In this document: positions 15,516 to 23,372 of the stretch, piece by piece
How the letters are laid out: the number at the start of each line of letters is the position of its first letter
How positions within the stretch are numbered: the first letter of the stretch is position 1
NCBI GenBank assembly: GCA_944320815.1
Contig: CALUIZ010000032.1
Span: 1 to 36,424, forward strand
DNA length: 36,424 nt
Source of the DNA: an uncultured Phocaeicola sp.
GTDB lineage: Bacteria; Bacteroidota; Bacteroidia; Bacteroidales; Bacteroidaceae
Reading direction: 5' to 3'
The notes under the pieces: model-generated
What the model was told of the DNA's origin: nothing
The model's input: the letters and a program-made list of their open reading frames with translations, nothing else
The model's database searches: none
Translations under genes and position numbers: made by a program

Positions 15516-18500
15516 TCACCCGTCCGCCCTCCTCCGGAACGGAACCGTGAACCACACGTCAAAGCCTCCCCCTGCGGCAGGACAGGCATTGATGCGGCAA
15601 CCTCTTTTCCCTCCAAACTCGTCATGGTCGCGGATAATCTGCCTGCATACCAGATATTCCGTCCCCGTCAAAGTCTGTCCGTTGTCGACCGCACACATCC
15701 GCCGCTTGTCGGGGTAGAACAACGCGTTCAGCTCCTCCACGCTCTTTGTCCGCCGGCGGTCGATGAAATCCACACGCACGAAATCCCCGTCACGGCGGAC
15801 CGTAAGTTTCAAGGCACCAGACTCTTCGGTCCGCACCGCCTCATCCGTCAGGCTTTCCAGAAGGAAACGCAGCAGCACCGCGTCTCCCAAGGCAAAAAGC
15901 GGCTCCGCCTCCACCTCCAGCTCCAGTGAGAAGTTCTTCTTCCGCATCAGCCGGTCCAGATACTTCTTCATGTCTCCGGCCAGTGCCTTCATGTCCACAT
16001 CCGAACGGCGGAACGTCACTTCATCCAACTGACGGACCGCACACGAAGTCAGCAGCGAGAAAATATCCCTGTAATACCCCACCAGTTCAGCCATATCATC
16101 CAGAATCTCCTTCCTCTCGTCCGGCTCCGCCCCGTTCAGACGAGCCGCCAGCTGACGGATCCGGTTGGGATAATAAACCGTCTCATGCTTGATGGCAGAA
16201 AGACAATTGTCGAGCACCATGTTCTGCACATGAAGCTGGTTCTCCTCAAACAAGGTCCGGCGTGCCTCATCGTGCGCCAGTTCTATATCATGACATTTAC
16301 GGTCCACCTGCACAATCGTGTGATACAGAACCGCCGCCAGATAATTGCAGACAAGCTCCACAAGAAGCCTGTCTTCCTCACGCGTATGAGACCGTGCAGT
16401 CTGCAGAGCCAACATGCCCACACAGCGTTTCTCTCCTCCAGCCTCAACCCACAGAGGCAGACTGCTCCACCCCGGCCCGTCCGACCACTTCAGAAGGCGC
16501 GACTCGCAACATCTCCGTATATAATCCTCCCAGCCTTCTTCATCCGTCCTGCGGCAACAGGAGAACTTGAGGGCATGGGTCTGCTCGTTTTCCACAGCCA
16601 ATGCCAGATTCGCCAGAGGAACAATCTCGTTCACCTCACGGAACATGGCCTGCACCACGCGCAGGTCCGTATCATCCGGATGCAAGGAGGCCGAGAAAAT
16701 CGCCCGGTTGACGGCAAACACCTGCTCTATATTATACCTGTAACGCAGTCTCCGGCGCAGATAAAGCACATAATATGCCACAAGACATCCCAGCACGGTC
16801 AGGATGAGAAAGGACAGGGCGATGCGCTTGTTCGCCGCCGACTGCTGCATCTGGAGACAATATGCCTCAAGAGAATTGTCGCGGCTCAGACGTTTGTAGA
16901 GCGACGCATAGGCGGCATTGTTGTAACGGTATTTACGGAAATCCTTCAAGGCCAGCGAAGCTACAGCCGCTTCGTTGCGCACATCAAGCAGGATAAAATA
17001 ATCGGTGTCGAAACGGTCGGAAAGCCAGGCCAGTTCAGCGGCTTCGTCCCTGCCGTACAGAGCCAGCAGAGGAGAGTCCTTGCCCGAATACCGGAGATAA
17101 TGCATGTTCATGTAGTGCATCACGCTGTCGGCCAGCTCCAGTGCAGTCGCATAATCACCGTTCACGTTGCATTCGTACACCCAGTTGGCATAATCGTTCG
17201 CCACGGCCAGCAGACTGTCATACCGGCTCACGCGAAGCGAATCTTCCCCGGACGGAACCGCAGGAGCCTGCCCGGAGGCACATCCTCCCAGAACAAGCGT
17301 CCAGGCCACCCCCACCATCAGCAGTACACGCGCCACCCCTTTCGGCAGACGGAAATAGAAACGGCTTCCTTTCCCCACCGTGCTTTCAATATTGAACAGG
17401 CACACGCCGAACACCTTGTTTGTCTTCCGGTATTTTTCGATGATGCCCTTACAGTTCATCAGTCCGAACCCGTGTCCTTTCTGTCTGTGGAGCAAGGCCG
17501 CATCCGCAGCCGTGTCCATTCCGATGGCACTGGAGTCATACACCTTCTCATCGAGTATCCGTCGGATGTCCTTGTCCGACAGGCCCGGCCCGTCATCAGC
17601 GACCGATATTTCCACATAATCCCCGGTCTCGGCTGCCGAAAGACGGATGTGACCGCCGTCCTGCGTATATTTGCGGGCATTTTCCGTCAAAGTGCTGATC
17701 ATGAACAGCGTCAATGCCTTGTCGGCTTTCACCACCGCACCGGTATCCTCCACCGTCAGCCGCTGGTGTCTGGCCTCAAAAGCACGGCGGCCTCTGGCCA
17801 CCATCCGGAAAAGCTCCTGCAAGGCAAAATTCTCAACCTTCAGACTCAGCGTGCCCTGCCGCATCTTTATCCAGAGGGCCAGAATGTCATTGTATTCATT
17901 GATTCTGTCGGTCAGTTCTCCTATATACTCCAGCTTCCTTTCTCTGGTATCCTCGCTGATGTCCGATGAAGGCGAACGGAGCTTTCCCGTTTCATTGGCC
18001 ACCCTGTCGATAAAGGGAAGGATGCCCGTCACGATGGAAAGACATGCCTTCTTCACCTCATTCTGGCATTTGTTTTCCGCCAGATGCTGACGATGGATAT
18101 ACTGTTCCTTTTCCAACTGCTTGCGTTCATCGTCCAGTGACACAAGATTCAGGCCGTTCTCAAGTGTCCAGGCCAGATAAGGCAGAAGCAGACCGAACAT
18201 GGCCCGCTCTTCCTTCCGGAAAGGGGAAGAAAGCACAAGCCACAGACGGCCCACCTCCTCTTCCTTCCCGGGCGGAACAAGCGCAAACGACTGTGTCACC
18301 CGTCCTTCACTCTCCGGTCTGTCTTCCCTTTCCTCCGTTCCCAGCTCAATCCACACGTCAGACGCATGAAACGCTTCCCGCAAATCATCTCTCACCGCCC
18401 CGCATACGGCATCCGCCACTTCCTTCTGCGTGGTGGCTTCCACAGGAACCGCCCCGATGACACGCTGGCAGAGCAGAAGCATCCGTTTGAGTTCCGCCAC

Positions 18501-19919
18501 ATATACGGCATTCCTCCTGCGCCAGTAACGGTTGAGCAGTACAAACACACAGACAGACACGACAAGTCCCCCGACAACCATGAAAAGCAGTACGTCGAGC
18601 TGCCTTTCCTCCTGCTCCAGAGCAAGGAAACGGCTTTCCAGCTCCTTGTCCTGACGCGTATAGTCCAGTATGTCGAGATACACGTTCCGGTTATAGTCCG
18701 ACTCCGCCTTCATTCCCAACGCCGAATAGCTCCGGCTCAACTGCTCGCGCAGACGCGCAACCCATTCGGGTACGGTTCTGATGCCCTCCTCATTGATCCA
18801 CTTCAGCTCGATGGAAGAAGTCGCCCCCGGAACATATGCCCGCAGACAGTCGGTCGTGTCGCTGCAGTGATAAAACGTTTCATGATGCAGATTCACATAC
18901 TCGAGCGCACTCTTCAGATTCGGCAACGCCTTCTCCGACTGGCCCGCATAATTATAATAGGTGGCGATGGTACGGTATGTCCCCGAAATCTGATACCAGT
19001 CGCCATATTGTTTGAACAGTTCCAGCGCACGGTGCGCGAACCGCAGCGGAAGACTGTCCGCGGGAAGCCCTTCCGGATTGACCATCCGCAACAGCCCCGG
19101 CCTCTCCCGCTCCAGCAGTTCCCTGTTGCTCCTGAAATTAAGAAGTTCCGCCATTGCCTGAAGGGCATTGGCCTCAAAGTAGACAAACCCATCGTGCGCG
19201 CTCACCTGAAGACATTCCACCAGATACGAAAATTCGCCTTCCACCACCTCCTCACGGGTGGGAGCCTGATACATCCCTCCCGAACCGCGCATATACATAT
19301 AATAAAGCCATTGCCCTCTGTCTCCGCGCAACGCGTCGGACGGAATGGAGTCGATGGAAGCCAACGCTTCCCTGTCCTGCTCCAGATAATAATAATAGAT
19401 GCCGGAAACGATGTAGAACTCCGAAAGCGCGTAGTTCATTCTCTTCCGCAAATGCGCTCCGTCAAGAAGCACCTTGTCTTCATTGATGCGCCGGATACGC
19501 CTCAAGGCACTGTTCCGCCAGTCATAGAAATCCTTGTTCATCGACGTGCGCTGGCATATCTTCATCTGCCCCACGTCGGCTACAAGACGTTCCACTTCGT
19601 TCCTGCTCGCCTCGGAAGCCTGACGGTACAAAGCCGCGGCACGCTCGAAGTCCATCCGCATGAACGCACAGAAGGCGCGGTTGTTCAACGCTTCCGCCCT
19701 TTGCGAGGGAGTGCCTTTCTCCGCCTCTCTCCATGCCTCTTCCGCAAGCTGTTCCGAGCGGTCAAGGCTCTTGTAGCGCGACTCATAGGAAAGCGCATTC
19801 AGCGAATCGGCCATCCGTCCGGCTTCTGCCTGATGCGCCGGACGCACGCACGAGCCCAGCATCAGCGCACATATGCCGACTGTCCATATAAGCTTCCACA
19901 TCGTCATCGAAAAAAACAT
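15516..19919 (-). CDS. Giant fused double sensor histidine kinase (TPR-kinase-sensor-kinase)
   Basis: One uninterrupted 1467-residue frame. Module 1 has a lipoprotein-like signal (LGSC, Cys24), a TPR-like periplasmic sensor (about 40-430), a membrane helix (443-462), a GAF-like region (about 485-595), and a kinase ATPase with N box LTENARKYT (744-752), G1 ADDGPGL (774-780) and G2 GHGFGLMNCKGI (815-826). Module 2 starts with a second signal-like helix and lipobox (864-880, LGGC), a periplasmic domain to about 1030, a helix (1034-1055), a GAF-like region (about 1070-1205) and a His box, IKHETVYYP with His1245. In module 1 the aligned position is Gly632; in module 2 the N and G1 boxes are lost. 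It resembles Bacteroides DUF5112/DUF5113 kinases (from memory). The ATGs at 19907 and 19901 are alternative starts. Confidence 0.88.
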   Translation of the reverse strand: MFFSMTMWKLIWTVGICALMLGSCVRPAHQAEAGRMADSLNALSYESRYKSLDRSEQLAEEAWREAEKGTPSQRAEALNNRAFCAFMRMDFERAAALYRQASEASRNEVERLVADVGQMKICQRTSMNKDFYDWRNSALRRIRRINEDKVLLDGAHLRKRMNYALSEFYIVSGIYYYYLEQDREALASIDSIPSDALRGDRGQWLYYMYMRGSGGMYQAPTREEVVEGEFSYLVECLQVSAHDGFVYFEANALQAMAELLNFRSNRELLERERPGLLRMVNPEGLPADSLPLRFAHRALELFKQYGDWYQISGTYRTIATYYNYAGQSEKALPNLKSALEYVNLHHETFYHCSDTTDCLRAYVPGATSSIELKWINEEGIRTVPEWVARLREQLSRSYSALGMKAESDYNRNVYLDILDYTRQDKELESRFLALEQEERQLDVLLFMVVGGLVVSVCVFVLLNRYWRRRNAVYVAELKRMLLLCQRVIGAVPVEATTQKEVADAVCGAVRDDLREAFHASDVWIELGTEEREDRPESEGRVTQSFALVPPGKEEEVGRLWLVLSSPFRKEERAMFGLLLPYLAWTLENGLNLVSLDDERKQLEKEQYIHRQHLAENKCQNEVKKACLSIVTGILPFIDRVANETGKLRSPSSDISEDTRERKLEYIGELTDRINEYNDILALWIKMRQGTLSLKVENFALQELFRMVARGRRAFEARHQRLTVEDTGAVVKADKALTLFMISTLTENARKYTQDGGHIRLSAAETGDYVEISVADDGPGLSDKDIRRILDEKVYDSSAIGMDTAADAALLHRQKGHGFGLMNCKGIIEKYRKTNKVFGVCLFNIESTVGKGSRFYFRLPKGVARVLLMVGVAWTLVLGGCASGQAPAVPSGEDSLRVSRYDSLLAVANDYANWVYECNVNGDYATALELADSVMHYMNMHYLRYSGKDSPLLALYGRDEAAELAWLSDRFDTDYFILLDVRNEAAVASLALKDFRKYRYNNAAYASLYKRLSRDNSLEAYCLQMQQSAANKRIALSFLILTVLGCLVAYYVLYLRRRLRYRYNIEQVFAVNRAIFSASLHPDDTDLRVVQAMFREVNEIVPLANLALAVENEQTHALKFSCCRRTDEEGWEDYIRRCCESRLLKWSDGPGWSSLPLWVEAGGEKRCVGMLALQTARSHTREEDRLLVELVCNYLAAVLYHTIVQVDRKCHDIELAHDEARRTLFEENQLHVQNMVLDNCLSAIKHETVYYPNRIRQLAARLNGAEPDERKEILDDMAELVGYYRDIFSLLTSCAVRQLDEVTFRRSDVDMKALAGDMKKYLDRLMRKKNFSLELEVEAEPLFALGDAVLLRFLLESLTDEAVRTEESGALKLTVRRDGDFVRVDFIDRRRTKSVEELNALFYPDKRRMCAVDNGQTLTGTEYLVCRQIIRDHDEFGGKRGCRINACPAAGGGFDVWFTVPFRRRADG

Positions 19920-19936
19920 TTATACAAATGTATAAA
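19919..19936. repeat. Perfect palindrome at the kinase start
   Basis: TTTATAC (19919-19925) and GTATAAA (19930-19936) form a perfect inverted repeat around AAAT. It touches the start of the giant kinase gene, so it could be an operator or an mRNA hairpin covering the first ATG. Function is unknown. It also contains a chance -7-like octamer (see rejected items). Confidence 0.4.
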
Positions 19937-20154
19937 AGTTCCGGATAAAATGAAGAGGAATCGGTTCATAAAAAATATAAACGGACAGGAACGGACGCTT
20001 CCGGCGGATGGCCTGACATCCGGAACAGAACACCCCGGTATTCTGTCTGAAACAACGGGGTATTCCATACAGAACAAAAGGTTGCCGGCTTTCCCGCACG
20101 AACAAGGTTCCAAACTATTCCTGCCTTTGTCATCGGACTTGCCGGAAAAAAGAC

Positions 20155-20162
20155 TAATTTTG
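20155..20162 (+). promoter_or_regulatory. Candidate promoter for the C1 peptidase gene
   Basis: TAATTTTG matches the Bacteroides -7 consensus and lies 28 bases before the ATG at 20191. A TTTG occurs at 20126-20129, 25 bases upstream, slightly farther than the usual -33 spacing. The rest of the 271-base divergent region shows no gene. Confidence 0.45.
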
Positions 20163-20190
20163 CCGGAAAAACTTATCAATTCTATAAAAA

Positions 20191-21606
20191 ATGACAACAA
20201 CAAGAACCTTCATCCTGTCGGGCATGATGCTGGCGGCCTTCTCTCTGCCGGGTCTGGCCCAAAACAACGGCGGAGGCATATCCGAAGATATGCTGGTACA
20301 AATCAGAGAGGCGCAGCCGCACTCACCGGCCGACCGTGCCCTGTTCAACGCAATCGCTGCCAACAGCATTGACGCACTGGCCGTGAACCATGCCAGAAAA
20401 GGCGCGATAGACACTTATTTCAACGTGGAGACACCGCCACAGAACATCACGGACCAGCAGCAGAGCGGACGGTGCTGGATGTTCAGCGGGTTCAACGTGC
20501 TGCGTTCGGACTTCGCCAGCCGCACGGACTCACTCACCGTGAACCTGTCGCACGACTATCTGTTCTTCTGGGACCAACTGGAGAAATCCAACCTTTTCCT
20601 GCAGGGGGTCATCGACTGTGCCGACAAACCGATGGACGACGAACGGGTACGCTTCTTCTTCATGAACCCCATCAGCGACGGAGGCACGTATTGCGGAGTG
20701 GCCGACCTCGTGTCGAAATATGGTCTCGTGCCGGCTGAAATCATGCCGGAGACTTATTCCAGCGACAACACGTCGAAAGTGGCCGGCCTGCTCAAATCAA
20801 AGTTGCGCGAATTTGGCCTGCAACTGCGCAAAATGGCGGCCGACGGAAAAAGCCGGAACGACATCAGAGCAGAAAAGACGAAAATGCTCGCGACGGTCTA
20901 CCGCATGCTCTCGCTCACGATGGGAGAACCGGTGACAGAATTCACCTATGCGTTCAAGAACCGGAACGGACGTGCCGTAACGGAAGCGAAAAAATATACT
21001 CCCATGACCTTCGCGGCTGAGATATGTGGCGGAAAACCGGTCCAGGACTCGTTTATCATGGTGATGAACGACCCGAGACGCGAATATTACAAGACGTATG
21101 AAGTGGAATATGACCGCCATACCTACGACGGCACCAACTGGAAATATCTCAACCTGCCGATGGAGGACATCGCCGGACTGGCCGTCGCCTCGCTGAAGGA
21201 CGGGCACAAAATGTACAGTTCCTACGATGTGGGCAAGTTTCTCGACCGCAAACGCGGCTACTGCGATGTGCAGAACTATGATTACGGCTCTCTGTTCGGC
21301 ACCACGTTCGGAATGGACAAGGCGCAGCGCATCATGACCTACGACAGTGGCTCGACCCACGCGATGACACTCACGGCGGTCAATCTGGACAAGGACGGAA
21401 AACCGCTGATGTGGAAGGTGGAGAACAGTTGGGGACCTGCATACGGACAGGGGGGCTGCCTGATAATGACAAACGAATGGTTCAACGAGTATATGTTCCG
21501 GCTGGTGGTCGACAAGAAATATGTGCCGGCAAAGATGCTGAAGCAATACGAGCAGAAGCCTGTAATGGTCATGCCCGAAGACCCGCTGTTCCTGCCTGAC
21601 AGATAA
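20191..21606 (+). CDS. Exported C1B cysteine peptidase (aminopeptidase C/bleomycin hydrolase type)
   Basis: A 471-residue papain-fold peptidase with a signal peptide (about residues 1-24, ending GLAQNN). The catalytic set is complete: Gln in TDQQQSGRCWMFSG (about 89-91) with Cys95, His390 in DSGSTHAMT and Asn412 in KVENSWGPAYG. PepC/bleomycin hydrolase enzymes remove N-terminal residues from peptides. The signal peptide indicates a periplasmic or secreted variant, common in Bacteroides, unlike the cytosolic PepC of lactobacilli. It is divergent from the giant kinase and has no clear terminator before the small transcription unit. Confidence 0.93.
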   Translation: MTTTRTFILSGMMLAAFSLPGLAQNNGGGISEDMLVQIREAQPHSPADRALFNAIAANSIDALAVNHARKGAIDTYFNVETPPQNITDQQQSGRCWMFSGFNVLRSDFASRTDSLTVNLSHDYLFFWDQLEKSNLFLQGVIDCADKPMDDERVRFFFMNPISDGGTYCGVADLVSKYGLVPAEIMPETYSSDNTSKVAGLLKSKLREFGLQLRKMAADGKSRNDIRAEKTKMLATVYRMLSLTMGEPVTEFTYAFKNRNGRAVTEAKKYTPMTFAAEICGGKPVQDSFIMVMNDPRREYYKTYEVEYDRHTYDGTNWKYLNLPMEDIAGLAVASLKDGHKMYSSYDVGKFLDRKRGYCDVQNYDYGSLFGTTFGMDKAQRIMTYDSGSTHAMTLTAVNLDKDGKPLMWKVENSWGPAYGQGGCLIMTNEWFNEYMFRLVVDKKYVPAKMLKQYEQKPVMVMPEDPLFLPDR

Positions 21607-21775
21607 GACTGCAATACTGGCAGAAAAAATGACAGAAAGACCCGTTCATGACAAAAAGTCAGTCTGTATTGTCCGGATTGGGAGAAAAGTTCCAAGGAAA
21701 ATTGATTTATATCAACAAATCGGGCAAAACCGCATGATTTTATGTTATAAAACATGTTTTCCTCAAAAAAGGCAC
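21607..21775. other. Non-coding stretch after the C1 peptidase gene
   Basis: No credible gene is seen here. It holds only weak inverted repeats, for example CAATAC with GTATTG and ATGTT-ATAA-AACAT near 21743-21756. The latter lies just upstream of the -7 element of the small transcription unit and could be part of its control. The longer plus-strand frame from 21629 to 21844 has no protein-like features. Confidence 0.4.
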
Positions 21776-21783
21776 TACATTTG
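21776..21783 (+). promoter_or_regulatory. Candidate -7 element for the small transcription unit
   Basis: TACATTTG matches TAnnTTTG exactly. It is preceded by AT-rich sequence with TGTTTT at 21755-21760. It lies about 170 bases before the 31-codon ORF at 21953. Together with the strong terminator ending at 22178 it outlines a transcript of about 390 nt. Confidence 0.5.
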
Positions 21784-21836
21784 CATCGTAATTGATGAAG
21801 CGAAGAACCGGAAAGAGGTTCAGAGATTCAAAGATT

Positions 21837-21950
21837 GCAAATGAAAGGATAACAAAAAAAAGCCCTCCGTGAGGAGCGCGGGACAAACTAAACTAGGTAT
21901 TAGATAACGACACGAAGTAACTGACTTAAAAGCAAATGAAAGGGTAACAA
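21837..21950 (+). repeat. Pair of 19-base direct repeats in the leader (GCAAATGAAAGGRTAACAA)
   Basis: Copies at 21837-21855 and 21932-21950 match at 18 of 19 bases. Each contains the minimal frame ATG-AAA-GGR-TAA (M-K-G-stop). In the second copy the purine run AAAGGG is 9 bases before the ATG of the 31-codon ORF and is its likely ribosome site. The first copy is followed by a run of eight A and GCCCTCC instead of a start codon. Confidence 0.65.
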
Positions 21951-21952
21951 TT

Positions 21953-22048
21953 ATGAAAAAGGTAAAAAGTATTTTCAAGAAGATTTCAAAGGCAGATCCT
22001 ATGATCTGGGGTTACGTAATGCTGAGTGAAAACTCTCGCACGAAGTAA
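21953..22048 (+). CDS. Small protein, 31 residues, cationic/amphipathic, unrecognised
   Basis: ATG at 21953 to TAA at 22046-22048 encodes a 31-residue peptide beginning MKKVKSIFKKISKADP and continuing MIWGYVMLSENSRTK. The first half is strongly basic with hydrophobic residues spaced as in an amphipathic helix; a short hydrophobic stretch (MIWGYVML) follows. A purine-rich AAAGGG lies 9 bases upstream, a better ribosome site than most genes here. I do not recognise the family. It could be a membrane-active or regulatory small protein, or a leader peptide of the surrounding RNA. Coding status is inferred from ribosome site, start, stop and composition only. Confidence 0.5.
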   Translation: MKKVKSIFKKISKADPMIWGYVMLSENSRTK

Positions 22049-22125
22049 CCCGATGCCGGGAACGGGAAAAACGCTCCAGTATCCGGAAATTGAAAGAACC
22101 TTACAGCCGAAAGGCCTGACATATA

Positions 22126-22178
22126 AAATCCGGGAAGCAGCCTGAGAAAGTCTCAGCATCTGCTCCCCGGATTTTTTT
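22126..22178 (+). terminator. Strong intrinsic terminator of the small transcription unit
   Basis: ATCCGGG-AGCAG (from 22128) pairs with CTGCT-CCCGGAT (ending 22171). An inner CTGAG/CTCAG stem gives a tall two-part hairpin, followed by seven T at 22172-22178. It ends 17 bases before the stop of the convergent GH43 gene (22196) and could also act on that transcript, since the minus-strand side ends in TTTTAT. Confidence 0.85.
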
Positions 22179-22195
22179 GTCTCACTCAGAGAAAC

Positions 22196-23347
22196 TTACT
22201 GGGCATCGAAAGCGGCCAGTGTCCAGGCGTCGCGCCATTCAATCACAGGCTTCCCGTCGCGGAACTGAATCGGCAGCCAGATATAACGTGCATCGCTCGG
22301 GTGCTTCGGACGCCAGATGTCCGCCATAAACATGAAGGCATCCTTCTTCCCGTGAACCGGGAGCACGAAAGTGCTCTGCCCGTGGAAAGTGATTTCCGCA
22401 TCCTTCCCCACACACGGATTGGGATGTTTCGTCCAAGGTCCCCAGATGCTCGGAGCCGAGAACATGCGCGCCTCATTCGGGTCCCATCCCGTACAGCCGG
22501 AAGTGATCATCCAGTAGGTACCGTCCTTCTTGAATATGGCCGGCGCTTCATTGTGTCCCGCAGGGGCCAGACGGACATATTTCCCTGTATGGCTCAGATA
22601 ATCGTCGCTCAGCTCTGCAATATGCAACGTCAGGTTGTCTTCCGACGAATAGATGTGATAGCCTTTCCCGTCATCATCCACAAAAAGCTGCATGTCGCGC
22701 GCCATCTGTCCGCCTTCAAGGTCGCGTTTCACGAACAGCCCTTTGGCTATGGCATCATACCAGACGGGGGTCCACCATTCCTTGTATTTCTCCGCATCCA
22801 GTGTGTCCAGCACGGCACGCTGCTCCTCGGTCATGTCAAAAGGCAGTTTTCCCGGATTGATGCGTCCCGAACGTAGATACTTGAACGGTCCGGTAGGATT
22901 GTCGGCCACGGCAACGGCTGAACGTGCGGCCGCATAGCCCTTCCCTTTGAGTTCCAGATGGAACCACATGACAAACTTTCCGGTCTTTTCATTGTAGATT
23001 ACTTTCGGACGTTCCATGATGCAACCCTGAATAATGTCGCTTGTGGTGTCGTTCATCTCCACGGGAAGTACCGCACCTTCATTCTTCCAGTCGGTCAGAT
23101 TTTCCGACGAATAGCACATGATACCTACCATGGCCGCACTGGTGGAGTCCGACTTGTTCTCGCCATACCAGTAATAGGTGCCGTCATGATACAGGATTCC
23201 TCCGCCATGCGCGTTCACATGTACTCCTGTATTGTCAGGCCACAGTTCACCGGAACGGATTTCCTTCAGTTCTTCCTGCTGTGTGCAGGACGGCAGCAGC
23301 AGTGCACCCAGACACGCTGCCCACAAAAACAAAGATGTCTTTTTCAT
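22196..23347 (-). CDS. GH43-family lipoprotein, exo-beta-1,3-galactanase-like
   Basis: A 383-residue lipoprotein (lipobox LLPSC, Cys21) with the five-bladed propeller typical of glycoside hydrolase family 43: GILYHDGTYYWYGE near residues 50-63, ERPKVIYNEKTGKFVMW, DMQLFVDDDGKGYHIYSS, EAPAIFKKDGTYWMITS. Where most GH43 enzymes have the catalytic-base Asp, this protein reads VNAHGGG (His47). The same change is known in exo-beta-1,3-galactanases of this family, so a galactan substrate is more likely than arabinan or xylan. It is the last gene of the polysaccharide utilisation locus, 25 bases after the GH16 gene. Subfamily assignment is by eye. Confidence 0.82.
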   Translation of the reverse strand: MKKTSLFLWAACLGALLLPSCTQQEELKEIRSGELWPDNTGVHVNAHGGGILYHDGTYYWYGENKSDSTSAAMVGIMCYSSENLTDWKNEGAVLPVEMNDTTSDIIQGCIMERPKVIYNEKTGKFVMWFHLELKGKGYAAARSAVAVADNPTGPFKYLRSGRINPGKLPFDMTEEQRAVLDTLDAEKYKEWWTPVWYDAIAKGLFVKRDLEGGQMARDMQLFVDDDGKGYHIYSSEDNLTLHIAELSDDYLSHTGKYVRLAPAGHNEAPAIFKKDGTYWMITSGCTGWDPNEARMFSAPSIWGPWTKHPNPCVGKDAEITFHGQSTFVLPVHGKKDAFMFMADIWRPKHPSDARYIWLPIQFRDGKPVIEWRDAWTLAAFDAQ

Positions 23348-23372
23348 GATAACTTTTGATTAAATGATTGTT

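Larger units (their letters stand above)
21790..22178 (+). ncRNA. Predicted stand-alone small transcript (structured leader, 31-codon ORF, terminator)
   Basis: The boundaries come from the -7 element (21776-21783) and the terminator T run (22172-22178); the exact 5' end is an estimate. Inside are a repeated 19-base leader motif (21837-21855 and 21932-21950), a repeated CACGAAGTAAC (21911-21921 and 22039-22049), and a stem GGGTTAC/GTAACCC (22009-22015 and 22045-22051) enclosing a GAGT-GAAA-ACTC hairpin. It could be an mRNA for a tiny protein, a regulatory RNA, or both. No known RNA family is recognised. Confidence 0.4.

Noticed and set aside
15461..15625. Upstream extension of the response-regulator frame to 15625
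   Set aside because: It would overlap the end of the kinase gene by 110 bases, and the extra residues do not resemble a receiver domain.
16185..17969. Long plus-strand frame (594 codons) opposite the kinase gene, and another at 18366-20372
   Set aside because: These are antisense shadows of the strongly coding minus-strand kinase. They have no domain-like sequence, and their composition (rich in His, Arg, Gln) is typical of mirror frames.
15516..19919. Assembly error or frameshift joining two separate kinase genes
   Set aside because: The joint is in frame with no stop or start break, the internal signal-like segment sits exactly at the module border, and each half shows complementary loss of function, which fits real fusion better than an artefact.
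19925..19932. TACATTTG on the minus strand just before the giant kinase gene, matching the -7 consensus
   Set aside because: It is only a few bases from the first ATG, so transcription would start at or beyond the start codon. It is better explained as part of the palindrome.
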